From assembly GCA_902775835.1 (NCBI GenBank), contig CACYNZ010000002.1, forward strand, positions 1-32,285: a stretch of DNA of 32,285 bases. The letters run 5' to 3'. Origin of the DNA: an uncultured Eubacteriales bacterium. Its GTDB lineage: Bacteria > Bacillota_A > Clostridia > Christensenellales > Aristaeellaceae. The notes beneath the pieces are model-generated. The model made no database searches, was not told the DNA's origin, and worked only from the letters and a program-made list of their open reading frames with translations. Shown in pieces: positions 7,965 through 16,268 of this stretch; the first letter of the stretch is position 1, and each line of letters starts with the position of its first letter. A program made the position numbers and the translations under genes.

Positions 7965-8876
7965 TTACTTTTCCTCCAGCGGATCGTCCCCCTGGCGGTA
8001 GGGCACTCGGGCCGCGGCCACCACGGAGGAAGCGGAAGCGGTATGCACTTCCTGATCATCAAAGAAGATATGCGGTCCGAATGCTTCCAGCACATCCTTC
8101 TTGTCAATGCCGCCCAGGAAAAACGCCTCATCAATCCGCACATTCCACTGCCGCAGCGTACGGATGGGCCGCTCATGGGCCGGCGCATTGCGCGATGTCA
8201 CCAGGGCTGTGCGGATCGGGCTTTCTTCCTTTCCCCGGTATTCCTCCTGGATTCTCGCAATGGTCCTCAGAAAATTGGCAAAAGGACCTTCCGGCAGCGG
8301 AATATTGGCGTTTCTTTCCTCGCTCACCAGGAATTCATCAATGCCCTTCTGCTTGAAAACCCGCTCCGCGTCCGCGGAAAACAGCACGGCATCCCCGTCA
8401 AAGGCAATCCGGATCTGATCCATCCGCACGCCCGGATGCGCGGGGCCTGTAATGATCTGGCCCGCGGCCACGCCATGGTCCACGGCATCCTTCACATCCT
8501 CCGCCTTGGCGGAGAGGAACAGGTCCGTCTTCAGTGCCCGGAGATACGGGGCCAGCGGAGCGCCTCCGGTGAGCACAGCCCTTGTGATATCCAGCTGCCA
8601 GGCTTTCAGTGAATTGAAGATCCGCAGGCTCGTGTCCGGACTGTTGCGGGACATGACAATCACTTCCACTTCCCGCTTGTTCCGGTTCAGGCTCAGCAGC
8701 GCCTTCACCAGCTGGAACGCCGTTCCCGGTTCCAGAATGTCATTCTCGTGCTCCCGCTGAAAGGTAATATACGCCTCCAGGCCTTCTTCCTCATAAATCC
8801 GGTTTTCCGCTTCCAGATCAAACAATGCCCGGGAGGAAATCCCGATCACCAGCGGACTTGTAATATCGTATGCCAT
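7965..8876 (-). CDS. Cytosolic 5'-nucleotidase, NT5C1 (PF06189) family
   Basis: This 303-residue protein resembles the cytosolic 5'-nucleotidase I family, HAD-like enzymes that dephosphorylate nucleoside monophosphates. Visible family blocks are LVIGISSRALFDLE near the N-terminus, VIVMSRNSPDTSLRIFNSL, VLTGGAPLAPYL, RIAFDGDAVLFSADAE and RTALVTSRNAPAHERPIRTL. The C-terminal FLGGIDKKDVLEAFGPHIFFDD is also typical. The DGD motif and the final FFDDQ fit metal and catalytic sites. ATG at 8876 has AGGAG 6 bases upstream and a good promoter. It is a single gene, divergent from the MATE exporter. The preferred nucleotide is unknown. Confidence 0.87.
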   Translation of the reverse strand: MAYDITSPLVIGISSRALFDLEAENRIYEEEGLEAYITFQREHENDILEPGTAFQLVKALLSLNRNKREVEVIVMSRNSPDTSLRIFNSLKAWQLDITRAVLTGGAPLAPYLRALKTDLFLSAKAEDVKDAVDHGVAAGQIITGPAHPGVRMDQIRIAFDGDAVLFSADAERVFKQKGIDEFLVSEERNANIPLPEGPFANFLRTIARIQEEYRGKEESPIRTALVTSRNAPAHERPIRTLRQWNVRIDEAFFLGGIDKKDVLEAFGPHIFFDDQEVHTASASSVVAAARVPYRQGDDPLEEK

Positions 8877-8915
8877 ACGCTGCTCCTGTCTGTGTCATTC
8901 CTGAAATTCCCCTGT

Positions 8916-8943
8916 ATTCTAGCAAGAATCCCGCGCCGGTCAA
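8916..8943 (-). promoter_or_regulatory. Promoter of the 5'-nucleotidase gene
   Basis: Minus-strand -35 TTGACC (8938-8943) and extended -10 TGC-TAGAAT (-10 at 8916-8921) have a 16-bp spacer. The start of transcription should be about 30-35 nt before the ATG. Confidence 0.65.
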
Positions 8944-8979
8944 CAGGCTGTTTCCATGGTTTCTTTTTCGTTTCCGCTC

Positions 8980-9007
8980 TTGTACTTTCCGTTTTTTCCT
9001 GTATGCT
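8980..9007 (+). promoter_or_regulatory. Candidate promoter of the MATE exporter gene
   Basis: TTGTAC (8980-8985) and TATGCT (9002-9007) have a 16-bp, T-rich spacer. They lie 33 bp before the chosen ATG at 9041. This supports that start over upstream in-frame ATGs, which would begin before the promoter. Confidence 0.5.
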
Positions 9008-9040
9008 TGCCTATGCCCCGCGGGCAGGAAGGACTTTGCC

Positions 9041-10396
9041 ATGGATCAGCATGATTTTTCTCAGGGAAGCGTCTGGCGCCAGATTCTCGCCCAGGCACTG
9101 CCGCTCACCATTGCCGAGATTGTACAGCTTCTATACAACATTGTGGACCGGGTCTACATGGGACATCTGCCTGAGGCCGACAGCATGGCGCTCACCGGCA
9201 TCGGCCTGGTCTTTCCCATTGTTTCCCTGATCGGTGCCTTCACCAGTCTCTTCGGCACCGGCGGCGCCCCGCTGTTTGCCATTGCGCGCGGCGAACACCG
9301 TGAGGAGCGCGCCGGGAGGATCCAGGGAAATGTGTTTTTCCTGCTTCTGGCCTCCTCGCTGGTGCTCACCACGCTCTGCTATCTCTTCAAGCGTCCCACG
9401 CTCTACCTGTTCGGAGCCAGCGACGCTTCCTATCCCTTTGCCGACGCCTATCTTTCCATCTATCTCATCGGCACGCCGTTTTCCATGCTGGCCACGGGCA
9501 TGAACGGATTCATCAACGCCCAGGGCTATCCGCGCATCGGCATGCTCACCACCATGATCGGCGCGGTCATGAACCTGATCCTGGATCCGCTGTTCATCTT
9601 CGTCTTCCACATGGGTGTTCAGGGCGCCGCGATGGCCACCATTATCAGTCAGGCGTTCTCCTGTTTCTGGGTGCTCCGCTTCTTTTTCGGCAGCAGGACC
9701 CTGATTCCCCTCAGGCGCGCCGACATGCTGCTTCAGAAAAAGCTGATCAAGGAAATCCTGTCCCTTGGCGTGGTGGGATTCATCATGAAGGCCACCAACT
9801 CCCTGGTCCAGATCGCCTGCAACGCCACGCTGCAGACCTGGGGCGGCGACCTGTACGTGGGCATCATGACGGTGATCAATTCCGTGCGTGATGTGCTCTG
9901 TCTCCCGGTCTCGGGCATCACCAGCGGCGCCCAGCCCATTCTCGGCTATAACTACGGCGCCAGAAAATACGAGCGCGTCCGCACCGGCATCCGGTTCATG
10001 ACCGTGTCCGCCGTGGGCTATACCCTGGTCACCTGGCTTCTGGTGCTCATCTTTCCCCGCTTTTTCGTGTCCATCTTCTCCTCGGACCCGCAGATGCTCC
10101 TGGCTGGTCCGGATGCCCTGAAGCTCTACTTCTTCGGCTTCTTCTTCCAGGCCTTCCAGTTCTCCGGCCAGTCCGTATTCCAGTCCCTGGGCGACGCCCG
10201 GCACGCGGTGTTCTTTTCGCTTCTGCGCAAGGCCGTCATCGTGACGCCGCTGACCCTGCTCCTGCCCCGGCTCGGGCTCGGCGTCTCCGGTGTCTTCCTG
10301 GCCGAGCCCATCTCCAACGCGGTGGGCGGCCTCGCCTGCTTCCTGACCATGCTCTTCACGGTGTACCGCTCGCTGAAAACCAGTGAGCCCGCATAA
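9041..10396 (+). CDS. MATE family efflux transporter
   Basis: This 451-residue multidrug and toxin extrusion protein has about 12 membrane segments. It starts MDQHDFSQGSVWRQILAQAL, then PLTIAEIVQLLYNIVDRVYMG, the usual first helix of clostridial MATE proteins. FGTGGAPLFAIARGE, GMNGFINAQGYPRIGM and PVSGITSGAQPILGYNYGAR mark the two six-helix halves. It would export cationic drugs, toxins or metabolites using an ion gradient; the substrate is unknown. ATG at 9041 lies 7 bases after AGGAAGGA. The frame is open further upstream, but that part has no ribosome binding site and overlaps the divergent promoter region. It stands alone between promoter and terminator. Confidence 0.93.
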   Translation: MDQHDFSQGSVWRQILAQALPLTIAEIVQLLYNIVDRVYMGHLPEADSMALTGIGLVFPIVSLIGAFTSLFGTGGAPLFAIARGEHREERAGRIQGNVFFLLLASSLVLTTLCYLFKRPTLYLFGASDASYPFADAYLSIYLIGTPFSMLATGMNGFINAQGYPRIGMLTTMIGAVMNLILDPLFIFVFHMGVQGAAMATIISQAFSCFWVLRFFFGSRTLIPLRRADMLLQKKLIKEILSLGVVGFIMKATNSLVQIACNATLQTWGGDLYVGIMTVINSVRDVLCLPVSGITSGAQPILGYNYGARKYERVRTGIRFMTVSAVGYTLVTWLLVLIFPRFFVSIFSSDPQMLLAGPDALKLYFFGFFFQAFQFSGQSVFQSLGDARHAVFFSLLRKAVIVTPLTLLLPRLGLGVSGVFLAEPISNAVGGLACFLTMLFTVYRSLKTSEPA

Positions 10397-10412
10397 GTGC
10401 CCTTACGCGAAG

Positions 10413-10440
10413 AAAGGACTGCCCCGCGGCAGTCCTTTTC
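10413..10440. terminator. Bidirectional intrinsic terminator
   Basis: An 11-bp stem AAAGGACTGCC (10413-10423) / GGCAGTCCTTT (10428-10438) with a CCGC loop sits between the ends of the MATE gene and the convergent DUF1643 gene. Short T runs occur on both strands (TTTTCTTC on plus, TTTCTTCG on minus). Confidence 0.8.
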
Positions 10441-10441
10441 T

Positions 10442-11053
10442 TCATGCGAGCAGGCTCAGATAGCCTTCCACATCAAACGGATTCAGTTTTTCATCGCTTC
10501 TCAGGTACAGGGGGTGGTGGGGATGTCCCTTTTTGGAGCATCTGCCGCAGCTGTACCAGCGCGCACCATGCTCCACACCGATGCGGATCATGTCCTCCAC
10601 GCACCTTTTCAGGTACGCCCGCTTCTCAATGACGGTTCCCCAGGCCGCCCATACGCTGTCCGACTGGCTCACGGCATAGGCAAATGCCTTCATGTTCTCC
10701 CGGTGCAGTTCCTCATTGAGCGTCTGCTCCATGTCATCCGGGTCCGTGGCGCGCTGCGCGTAGACATTGAACATGAGAAACGAGTCATACCCGTTGCCCA
10801 GCGCAATCCGCTCCACGCTCTTCAGCGTGGGGTCCAGCTGGTTCGGCCGGGCCGTGGACGGATTGATGCCCACGCACACCAGAGGCCGCTTCCCCCTTGT
10901 GCCCAGCAGATACCGGTATTCCGTGTAATGGTTCGGCACAAACAGCCACTGGTTCACGTCATACTCCTGGCACGGTACCTGGGCCGCCGCCAAGGCGCTG
11001 TCAAAGGAAATGTCCCCCAGATCGCGGATATCCTGTTCCGGTAAATGCCGCAT
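10442..11053 (-). CDS. DUF1643 domain-containing protein
   Basis: This 203-residue protein of unknown biochemical function matches the DUF1643 family pattern. It has RPLVCVGINPSTARP, then DPTLKSVERIALGNGYDSFL, FNVYAQRATDPDDM and VWAAWGT. It ends near SCGRCSKKGHPHHPLYLR, a Cys/His-rich block usually conserved in the family. No signal peptide or membrane segment is seen. ATG at 11053 follows GGAGG by 7 bases. It lies 32 bp after the stop of an exported protein gene on the same strand and may be read with it. A weak extended -10 (TATACT, 11072-11077, preceded by TGG) could give a second start. Confidence 0.85.
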   Translation of the reverse strand: MRHLPEQDIRDLGDISFDSALAAAQVPCQEYDVNQWLFVPNHYTEYRYLLGTRGKRPLVCVGINPSTARPNQLDPTLKSVERIALGNGYDSFLMFNVYAQRATDPDDMEQTLNEELHRENMKAFAYAVSQSDSVWAAWGTVIEKRAYLKRCVEDMIRIGVEHGARWYSCGRCSKKGHPHHPLYLRSDEKLNPFDVEGYLSLLA

Positions 11054-11085
11054 GTCATCGCCTCCGGTACGAGTATACCACAGAC

Positions 11086-11829
11086 TCAGCCGTTTCCGGA
11101 CAGCGCGGCGTCATATTCCATATAATCCACCAGATTGCCGTCCTTGAGCACGGCCACGGTATACTGTCCGTCCTTTTCCGTCCAGACTTCCTCGTCCTGG
11201 GCCAGCCAGAGATACCCGAGAATCTCACGGTCGTTTTCATAGGCCATGGTGACGCTCATCCGGGCAAGCTGGTCCTCGCTCAGGCCGTACTGTTCCCGGA
11301 CCGCCTGCTTCATGACCGCCAGCACATCCTCCGGAATCGCTTCCTCGATGTATTCCGCGTCCTCCATGTCGATATCCGCGGACTTTACATCCTTCACTTC
11401 CGCGCCGTGCTGCGTGGTGATTTCCATGGCCCTGGTCCAGAACTCCGAAATGCTCCGGGTCTGCGACGTCTGCCGGACCATTTCCTCCAGCTGTTCCCGG
11501 CCCCAGACTTCCGCGTCAAACATGCCGGATGTGTCCCTGCCGTCCAGGCTCCACTCCACCTCAGGATTGCCGCCGGGCCGCACCGTATAGGTGCCCAGCA
11601 CATCATAGAAGGCCTCCGACCCGCTGTAGGTCACCACATATCCCTGATCGGTCTTTTCCGTATGCCGCGTGAAATATGTCAGCATTTCCTGAACAATCCC
11701 GTAGTTCTTTTCCAGCAGACGATCCGCCTGAATTCCGGCTTCCGCCCTTTCCGTATAGATTCCTTCGCCGCAGGCAAGGCCTGTCATAAGAAGCACTGTC
11801 ATAAGCACGAGGCAGGTAAAACGTTTCAT
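11086..11829 (-). CDS. Putative exported protein of unknown function
   Basis: I do not recognise a family in this 247-residue protein. It starts with a typical export signal: KR, a hydrophobic stretch FTCLVLMTVLLMTGLACGE, then charged sequence. A Cys follows GLA, but the position three before it is Gly, so a lipobox is doubtful. The mature part is acidic and rich in Glu and Asp, with no repeats or membrane segments. ATG at 11829 is chosen because GGAGG lies just upstream. The frame is open further 5', but that part contains the promoter. It precedes the DUF1643 gene on the same strand. Confidence 0.65.
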   Translation of the reverse strand: MKRFTCLVLMTVLLMTGLACGEGIYTERAEAGIQADRLLEKNYGIVQEMLTYFTRHTEKTDQGYVVTYSGSEAFYDVLGTYTVRPGGNPEVEWSLDGRDTSGMFDAEVWGREQLEEMVRQTSQTRSISEFWTRAMEITTQHGAEVKDVKSADIDMEDAEYIEEAIPEDVLAVMKQAVREQYGLSEDQLARMSVTMAYENDREILGYLWLAQDEEVWTEKDGQYTVAVLKDGNLVDYMEYDAALSGNG

Positions 11830-11905
11830 AGATACACCTCCATCCATTACAGCCGCAGGCTGTTCACAGAATAAACGCCGGCTTGCCCGGCTTTCATCCT
11901 TCTGA

Positions 11906-11934
11906 ATTGTAACAGTTCTGCTACGTTCTGTCAT
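11906..11934 (-). promoter_or_regulatory. Promoter of the exported-protein gene
   Basis: Minus-strand -35 ATGACA (11929-11934) and -10 TACAAT (11906-11911) have a 17-bp spacer, with TGT before the -10. Both boxes match consensus at five of six positions. Confidence 0.65.
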
Positions 11935-11950
11935 CCATCCATGCAGGCAC

Positions 11951-11977
11951 AAGAAAAACCGTCCCCGCAGGGACGGT
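11951..11977 (-). terminator. Intrinsic terminator after the small charged protein gene
   Basis: On the minus strand, an 8-bp stem ACCGTCCC/GGGACGGT (11958-11965 and 11970-11977, 4-nt loop) is followed by TTTTTCTT. It lies just after the stop codon at 11983. Confidence 0.85.
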
Positions 11978-11982
11978 AATGC

Positions 11983-12204
11983 TTACGCCGGATTGGGCGT
12001 GCTTCTCGGCATCAGACGCCAGTCATGACGGCCTTCTTCCATTTCCTGCCAGATCACTTCCAGCTTCTGCGCCCGTTTTTCCTCACGGCTGATCCGCTTC
12101 CTGTCGGACTTGCCGGTCTTTATCCGTCTGGCCCAGCTGTCCCTGAGGTCCAGCCGCAGTTCCGGGGCATTGACATCCTCGGCAATCACGTATGCATAGT
12201 TCAT
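11983..12204 (-). CDS. Small charged hypothetical protein
   Basis: This 73-residue protein begins MNYAYVIAEDVNAPELRLDL. It continues with a very basic, Arg/Lys/Glu-rich stretch (RRIKTGKSDRKRISREEKRA), probably alpha-helical, and ends in DWRLMPRSTPNPA. I recognise no domain. ATG at 12204 is preferred over the upstream ATG at 12219. The only good ribosome binding site, GGGAGG, lies between them and would be inside the coding part of the longer form. The gene is credible because it has its own extended -10 promoter, ribosome binding site and terminator. It is divergent from the second AraC gene. Confidence 0.7.
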   Translation of the reverse strand: MNYAYVIAEDVNAPELRLDLRDSWARRIKTGKSDRKRISREEKRAQKLEVIWQEMEEGRHDWRLMPRSTPNPA

Positions 12205-12273
12205 GTTCCAACCTCCCATCGCCGGGAATCAGTTTGCGGTCTCCCGCACTCCTTTAGTTCCGGACCGGGTGGA

Positions 12274-12301
12274 ACTATACCATAGAAACATGCAATCTCA
12301 A
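12274..12301 (-). promoter_or_regulatory. Promoter of the small charged protein gene
   Basis: Minus-strand -35 TTGAGA (12296-12301) and extended -10 TGG-TATAGT (-10 at 12274-12279) have a 16-bp spacer. Confidence 0.6.
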
Positions 12302-12316
12302 AGAACTATGTTTCGT

Positions 12317-12330
12317 TTGTCACGTGACAA
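12317..12330. promoter_or_regulatory. 14-bp perfect palindrome, candidate operator
   Basis: TTGTCACGTGACAA is a perfect dyad. It lies 15 bp upstream of the -35 of the small-protein promoter and 43 bp before the AraC start codon, so it could control both divergent genes. AraC proteins usually bind direct repeats, so another, dimeric regulator is possible. Confidence 0.35.
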
Positions 12331-12373
12331 GTTTGCGGTCATCTGGTACCATGTGCTTTATGGGAGGGATAAT

Positions 12374-13318
12374 ATGGCAAACGCCTATGAACTGATCGAG
12401 TACAGCGGCACCAATTTCAAGTTTTCCATGAGCCGTCTGACCTATGTCACTCCGCACATGCATCATGAGATCGAATTCGGCCTGTGCTTCCAGGGTGACA
12501 TGCATATTGTGGAAGCGGAAAAGGAAACCCTGATTCAGCCGGGCCAGTTCTGGTACCTGAACCCCGGCGTCGGGCATGAGATCCTGTCGGGCAGCCCGCA
12601 CAGGCCCTACCTGTCCCTGCACGTCCAGTTCCCGCCTGCCTTTTTTCAGGCCTACTTTCCGCAGATGGACCGGATCCGGCTGTCCGGCATATGCCTTTCC
12701 CGGGAACTGCTGGACCCGGAGATCTATCAGAGCCTGCGCAGCGACATGATCATCTGCGCCAGGTCCTATTACCGCCGGGATGTCATGTATCCGCTCGTCT
12801 GCGCAGCGGGCATCAACCATATGATGTCACTTCTGCTCAGCCATGTGCCCTATGAAACGCTCTCCGAGGAGGAGCTGCAGAACCGCAGCATCCTGTCCGG
12901 CAGGATTCAGCGCCTCACCGATTACATCACGGACCACGCCCATGAAAAGCTTCTGCTGTCCGACCTGGCTCGGCAGGAGGGGCTCTCCCTCACCTATCTG
13001 TCGCATCTTTTCACCCAGCAGCTGGGCATGTCCTTCCAGACCTGCCTGATGCGCATCCGCTGCCGCAGGGCGGCCATGCTCCTGCTCAGCACCCGCGACA
13101 CGCTCTCGGACATCAGCCTGAAGAGCGGGTTTTCCGCCCTGAAATACATGCGCACCGGGTTTCAGGAAGTTTACGGCTGCAGCCCGGAGGTATTCCGTGA
13201 ACTGTACCGCGACGCGCCTCCGCAGCCCGTGCATCAGGCATCTCCGGGCGAATTCCGCGCCATCGGCAGGGGATTCACGCCGCAGGAGAGCCTCTATCTT
13301 CTGGATCTGCTCGCCTGA
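12374..13318 (+). CDS. AraC family transcriptional regulator (second copy)
   Basis: This 314-residue regulator has an N-terminal cupin-like domain (about 20-90) containing MHHEIEFGLCFQGDMHI and PGQFWYLNPGVGHEI. The C-terminal AraC domain is at about 178-278. Helix-turn-helix one is around LLLSDLARQEGLSLTYLSHL (193-212), and the second is around LSDISLKSGFSALKYMRTGF (244-263), ending GCSPEVFREL. ATG at 12374 follows GGGAGGGAT at 6-8 bases. The frame is open upstream to 12203, but that segment holds the divergent promoter. The stop TGA touches the stop of the convergent aminotransferase in a shared TGATCA. It is isolated, so its target genes are unknown. It differs clearly from the AraC protein at 474-1466. 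Confidence 0.92.
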   Translation: MANAYELIEYSGTNFKFSMSRLTYVTPHMHHEIEFGLCFQGDMHIVEAEKETLIQPGQFWYLNPGVGHEILSGSPHRPYLSLHVQFPPAFFQAYFPQMDRIRLSGICLSRELLDPEIYQSLRSDMIICARSYYRRDVMYPLVCAAGINHMMSLLLSHVPYETLSEEELQNRSILSGRIQRLTDYITDHAHEKLLLSDLARQEGLSLTYLSHLFTQQLGMSFQTCLMRIRCRRAAMLLLSTRDTLSDISLKSGFSALKYMRTGFQEVYGCSPEVFRELYRDAPPQPVHQASPGEFRAIGRGFTPQESLYLLDLLA

Positions 13319-14497
13319 TCACGCCTTCCATTCCTGAAGCCGTGCCATGCGCCGTATGGCCTCATCCAGCACATCCTTTTCCCGGGCAAAGTGCAGGCGG
13401 ATCAGATGATTCACGTCCTCCCGGAAGAAACTGGACCCCGGCACGGCGGCCACGCCGATCTCCCGGATCATCCACTCGCAGAACTGCAGGTCTGTCCAGC
13501 CCCGGAAGAAATCTGTTTCCAGGAACTCCGAGATATCCACCATCACGAAGTACGTGCCCTGGGGCACATTGTGCCTGAGGCCGATCCGGTCCAGGCCTTC
13601 CAGAAAATCATCGCGCTTGCGCGTATATGTCCTGTTCAGGTCCCGATAATACTCCTCCCCGAGGCTCAGTCCGGCCACGGCCGCTTCCTGCAGCGGTGCC
13701 GGCGCTCCCACGGTCAGGAAATCGTGGACCTTTTTTGCGTGCTCCATTATTTCCGCCGGCCCGATCATATATCCGAGCCGCCAGCCGGTAATGGAAAAGG
13801 TCTTGGAAAGGCTGGAGCAGGTGATGGTGCGCTCCGCCATGCCCGGCAGGGACGCCATGGACGTATGCACGCTCGGCGCGTAGACCATGTATTCATACAC
13901 CTCATCCGTGATCACATACCCGTCATAGCGCTTCACAATCTCCGCAATGACTTCCAGCTCCTCCCGGGTAAACACCTTGCCGCAGGGGTTGGAAGGATTG
14001 CAGATGATGATGCCCTTCGCGCCGTCCCGGAAGCCCTGTTCAATCACATCCGGATCGAACCCGAAATCCGGCGGCACCAGCGGCACATACAGCGGCTCCG
14101 CACCGGACAGGATGGCATCCGCGCCGTAGTTCTCATAGAACGGGGAAAACACCAGCATTTTGTCGCCCGGATTGCACAGGGTCATCATGGCGCACATCAT
14201 GGCTTCCGTGCCGCCGCAGGTGACAATGATCTGCGTTTCCGGATCCACGCTCAGGCCCGCGGTTTTCAGGAACCGCTCCGCCAGCTTTTCCCTCAGGTTC
14301 TTCGCGCCGAAGGTGATGGAATACTGATGCGGTCCCTCCCAGGCCACCCGGGCCAGGGCCTCCATGACCGGCTCCGGCGGGTTCGTGTCCGGGAATCCCT
14401 GGGACAGGTTAATGGCTCCATACTGGTTGCTGATCCTGGTCATCCGCCGGATGACAGAATCCGTAAAGGTATACACTCGCTCAGACAGCCGTTTCAT
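13319..14497 (-). CDS. Pyridoxal phosphate-dependent aminotransferase, class I/II
   Basis: This 392-residue fold-type I aminotransferase has the family landmarks. These are INLSQGFPDTNPP at the N-terminus, CNPSNPCGKVFTREEL, DEVYEYMVY (Asp198 to the PLP nitrogen) and SSLSKTFSITGWRLGY with the PLP lysine Lys232. An Arg in HLIRLHFA near the C-terminus should bind the carboxylate. It transfers amino groups between an amino acid and a 2-oxo acid. Resemblance is to aspartate, kynurenine and methionine aminotransferases, and the exact substrate is not decidable. ATG at 14497 follows GGGAGGT. It lies downstream of pyrG on the same strand but behind a terminator and its own promoter. Confidence 0.9.
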   Translation of the reverse strand: MKRLSERVYTFTDSVIRRMTRISNQYGAINLSQGFPDTNPPEPVMEALARVAWEGPHQYSITFGAKNLREKLAERFLKTAGLSVDPETQIIVTCGGTEAMMCAMMTLCNPGDKMLVFSPFYENYGADAILSGAEPLYVPLVPPDFGFDPDVIEQGFRDGAKGIIICNPSNPCGKVFTREELEVIAEIVKRYDGYVITDEVYEYMVYAPSVHTSMASLPGMAERTITCSSLSKTFSITGWRLGYMIGPAEIMEHAKKVHDFLTVGAPAPLQEAAVAGLSLGEEYYRDLNRTYTRKRDDFLEGLDRIGLRHNVPQGTYFVMVDISEFLETDFFRGWTDLQFCEWMIREIGVAAVPGSSFFREDVNHLIRLHFAREKDVLDEAIRRMARLQEWKA

Positions 14498-14526
14498 ATC
14501 GGACCTCCCTTATGCAGCATGCCCAT

Positions 14527-14555
14527 ACCCTATCACGGATGCGAAGTGCCCGCAA
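14527..14555 (-). promoter_or_regulatory. Candidate promoter of the aminotransferase gene
   Basis: Minus-strand TTGCGG (14550-14555) and -10 TAGGGT (14527-14532) have a 17-bp spacer, and TGA before the -10 resembles an extended -10. Consensus match is moderate. Confidence 0.4.
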
Positions 14556-14601
14556 GTGGGCAGTCTGATTTCCGCGCTCCGTGAAGATTCTGACACCATC
14601 T

Positions 14602-14626
14602 GAAAACAGCGGGCACTGCCCGCTGT
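14602..14626 (-). terminator. Intrinsic terminator after pyrG
   Basis: Minus-strand stem ACAGCGGGC/GCCCGCTGT (14606-14614 and 14618-14626), nearly a perfect palindrome, is followed by TTTTC. It lies 10 bp after the pyrG stop and is the likely end of the long glnA-to-pyrG gene run. Confidence 0.75.
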
Positions 14627-14636
14627 CTCCGTCTTT

Positions 14637-16256
14637 TCATGCCTCTTTTCCCACGCAGCCATGTTCCAGTGCTGCCTGCACAAAGCCCACAAACAGGGGA
14701 TGCGGACGGTTGGGACGGCTCTTGAATTCAGGATGGAACTGAACGCCCACAAAGAATGCTTCCCCGGGTATCTCCACCGTTTCCACGAGGCTTCCGTCCG
14801 GTGAAAGTCCCGACAGCACAAGTCCCGCCTTCTCCAGCGTTTTCCGGTAGGCATTGGCAAACTCATACCGGTGGCGGTGGCGCTCGCTGATCTCCAGCGT
14901 CCCGTAGCAGCGCGCGATCACTGTACCCGCCCTGAGCTCACAGGGATATTTCCCCAGCCGCAGCGTTCCGCCCTTGTCGATTTCATCGTTCTGGCCCGGC
15001 ATGAAGTCAATGACCCGGTCAGGCGCGTGCTCGTCAAACTCCCGGGAATTGGCGTGCTCCAGGCCCGCCGCATGCCGCGCAAACTCGATCACCGCGATCT
15101 GCATGCCCAGGCAGATGCCGAAATAGGGAACATGATGCGTCCGTGCATACTGCGCTGTCAGGATCATGCCCTCAATGCCCCGGCTTCCGAACCCGCCGGG
15201 CACAATCAGCGCGTCAAGCCCGGCAAATATCTGTCCGCAGTTGTCTTCCGTCAGCGCTTCCGAATCAATCCATTGAATGTCAATCCGCGCATCCAGCGCA
15301 TAGCCCGCATGCCGCAGGGCTTCCACCACCGACAGATACGCATCGTGCAGCTGCACATACTTGCCCACCAGGCCGATCGTCACGCTCTGGTTCTGGTGCC
15401 GGATGCGCTCCACCATCTCCCGCCAGGCGCTGAGATCGGCCTGCGGCGCGTCAATGCCCAGTTCCCGGCAGACAATGCCGGAAAGGTTCGCTTCCTCCAG
15501 CATCAGCGGTGCCTCATACAGCACCGGAAGCGTCAGGTTCTCGATCACGCAGTCCGGCTTCACATTGCAGAAATGCGCAATCTTCGCGAATATGGTCTCA
15601 TCCTCGATCTTCTCATCCACCCGGAGCACAATGATGTTCGGGCTGATGCCCATGCCCTGCAGCTCCTTCACGCTGTGCTGCGTGGGCTTGGACTTGTGCT
15701 CCCCGCTGGCCCTGAGGTACGGCACCAGCGTCACATGCACATACAGGGCATTCTCCCGTCCCACCTCCAGGCCCACCTGACGGATGGCCTCGATAAAGGG
15801 CTGGGACTCGATGTCGCCGATGGTGCCGCCGATCTCGGTGATCACCACATCCGCGTCCGTCTTTTCACCCACCCGGTAGATGAAGCGCTTGATCTCATCC
15901 GTGATATGCGGAATGGTCTGCACCGTGGAGCCTAAATATCCGCCCTGGCGCTCCCGCTGGATCACATTGGAATAGACCTTGCCGGTGGTCAGATTGGAAT
16001 ACTGGTTCAGGTCCTCATCAATGAACCGCTCATAGTGCCCCAGGTCCAGGTCCGTCTCCGCCCCGTCCTCAGTGACATACACCTCACCGTGCTGGTAGGG
16101 GCTCATGGTGCCCGGGTCCACATTGATGTACGGGTCCAGTTTCTGTGCGGCCACCTTCAGCCCCCGGGCCTTCAGAAGCCGGCCCAGGCTCGCGGCCGTA
16201 ATGCCCTTGCCCAGACCGGATACCACGCCGCCGGTCACAAAGATATACTTGGTCAT
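14637..16256 (-). CDS. pyrG: CTP synthase
   Basis: This 539-residue protein, the usual length for the family, makes CTP from UTP, ATP and glutamine. The N-terminal synthetase domain starts [20 protein letters not shown]. It carries the ATP/Mg loop and [20 protein letters not shown], and reaches about residue 265. The C-terminal class I glutamine amidotransferase domain has the nucleophile Cys382 in YFGICLGMQ and the His/Glu pair in [11 protein letters not shown] at 16256 is 8 bases after AAGGAG and 12 bp after the glmS stop, so the two are co-transcribed. It is the last gene of the minus-strand nitrogen run. I see no room for a separate pyrG attenuator. Confidence 0.97.
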   Translation of the reverse strand: MTKYIFVTGGVVSGLGKGITAASLGRLLKARGLKVAAQKLDPYINVDPGTMSPYQHGEVYVTEDGAETDLDLGHYERFIDEDLNQYSNLTTGKVYSNVIQRERQGGYLGSTVQTIPHITDEIKRFIYRVGEKTDADVVITEIGGTIGDIESQPFIEAIRQVGLEVGRENALYVHVTLVPYLRASGEHKSKPTQHSVKELQGMGISPNIIVLRVDEKIEDETIFAKIAHFCNVKPDCVIENLTLPVLYEAPLMLEEANLSGIVCRELGIDAPQADLSAWREMVERIRHQNQSVTIGLVGKYVQLHDAYLSVVEALRHAGYALDARIDIQWIDSEALTEDNCGQIFAGLDALIVPGGFGSRGIEGMILTAQYARTHHVPYFGICLGMQIAVIEFARHAAGLEHANSREFDEHAPDRVIDFMPGQNDEIDKGGTLRLGKYPCELRAGTVIARCYGTLEISERHRHRYEFANAYRKTLEKAGLVLSGLSPDGSLVETVEIPGEAFFVGVQFHPEFKSRPNRPHPLFVGFVQAALEHGCVGKEA

Positions 16257-16268
16257 GTTTCCCTCTCC

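Noticed and set aside
6407..8188. 593-codon open frame opposite the permease and peptidase genes
   Set aside because: It is antisense to well-supported genes and composed of low-complexity His/Gly/Val-rich sequence, as expected for GC-rich antisense frames. The same holds for the long frames opposite gltB, glmS, pyrG and the binding protein.
8870..9040. Longer N-terminus of the MATE exporter
   Set aside because: The frame is open but has no ribosome site, and it covers two divergent promoters. MDQHDFSQGS at 9041 is the usual start.
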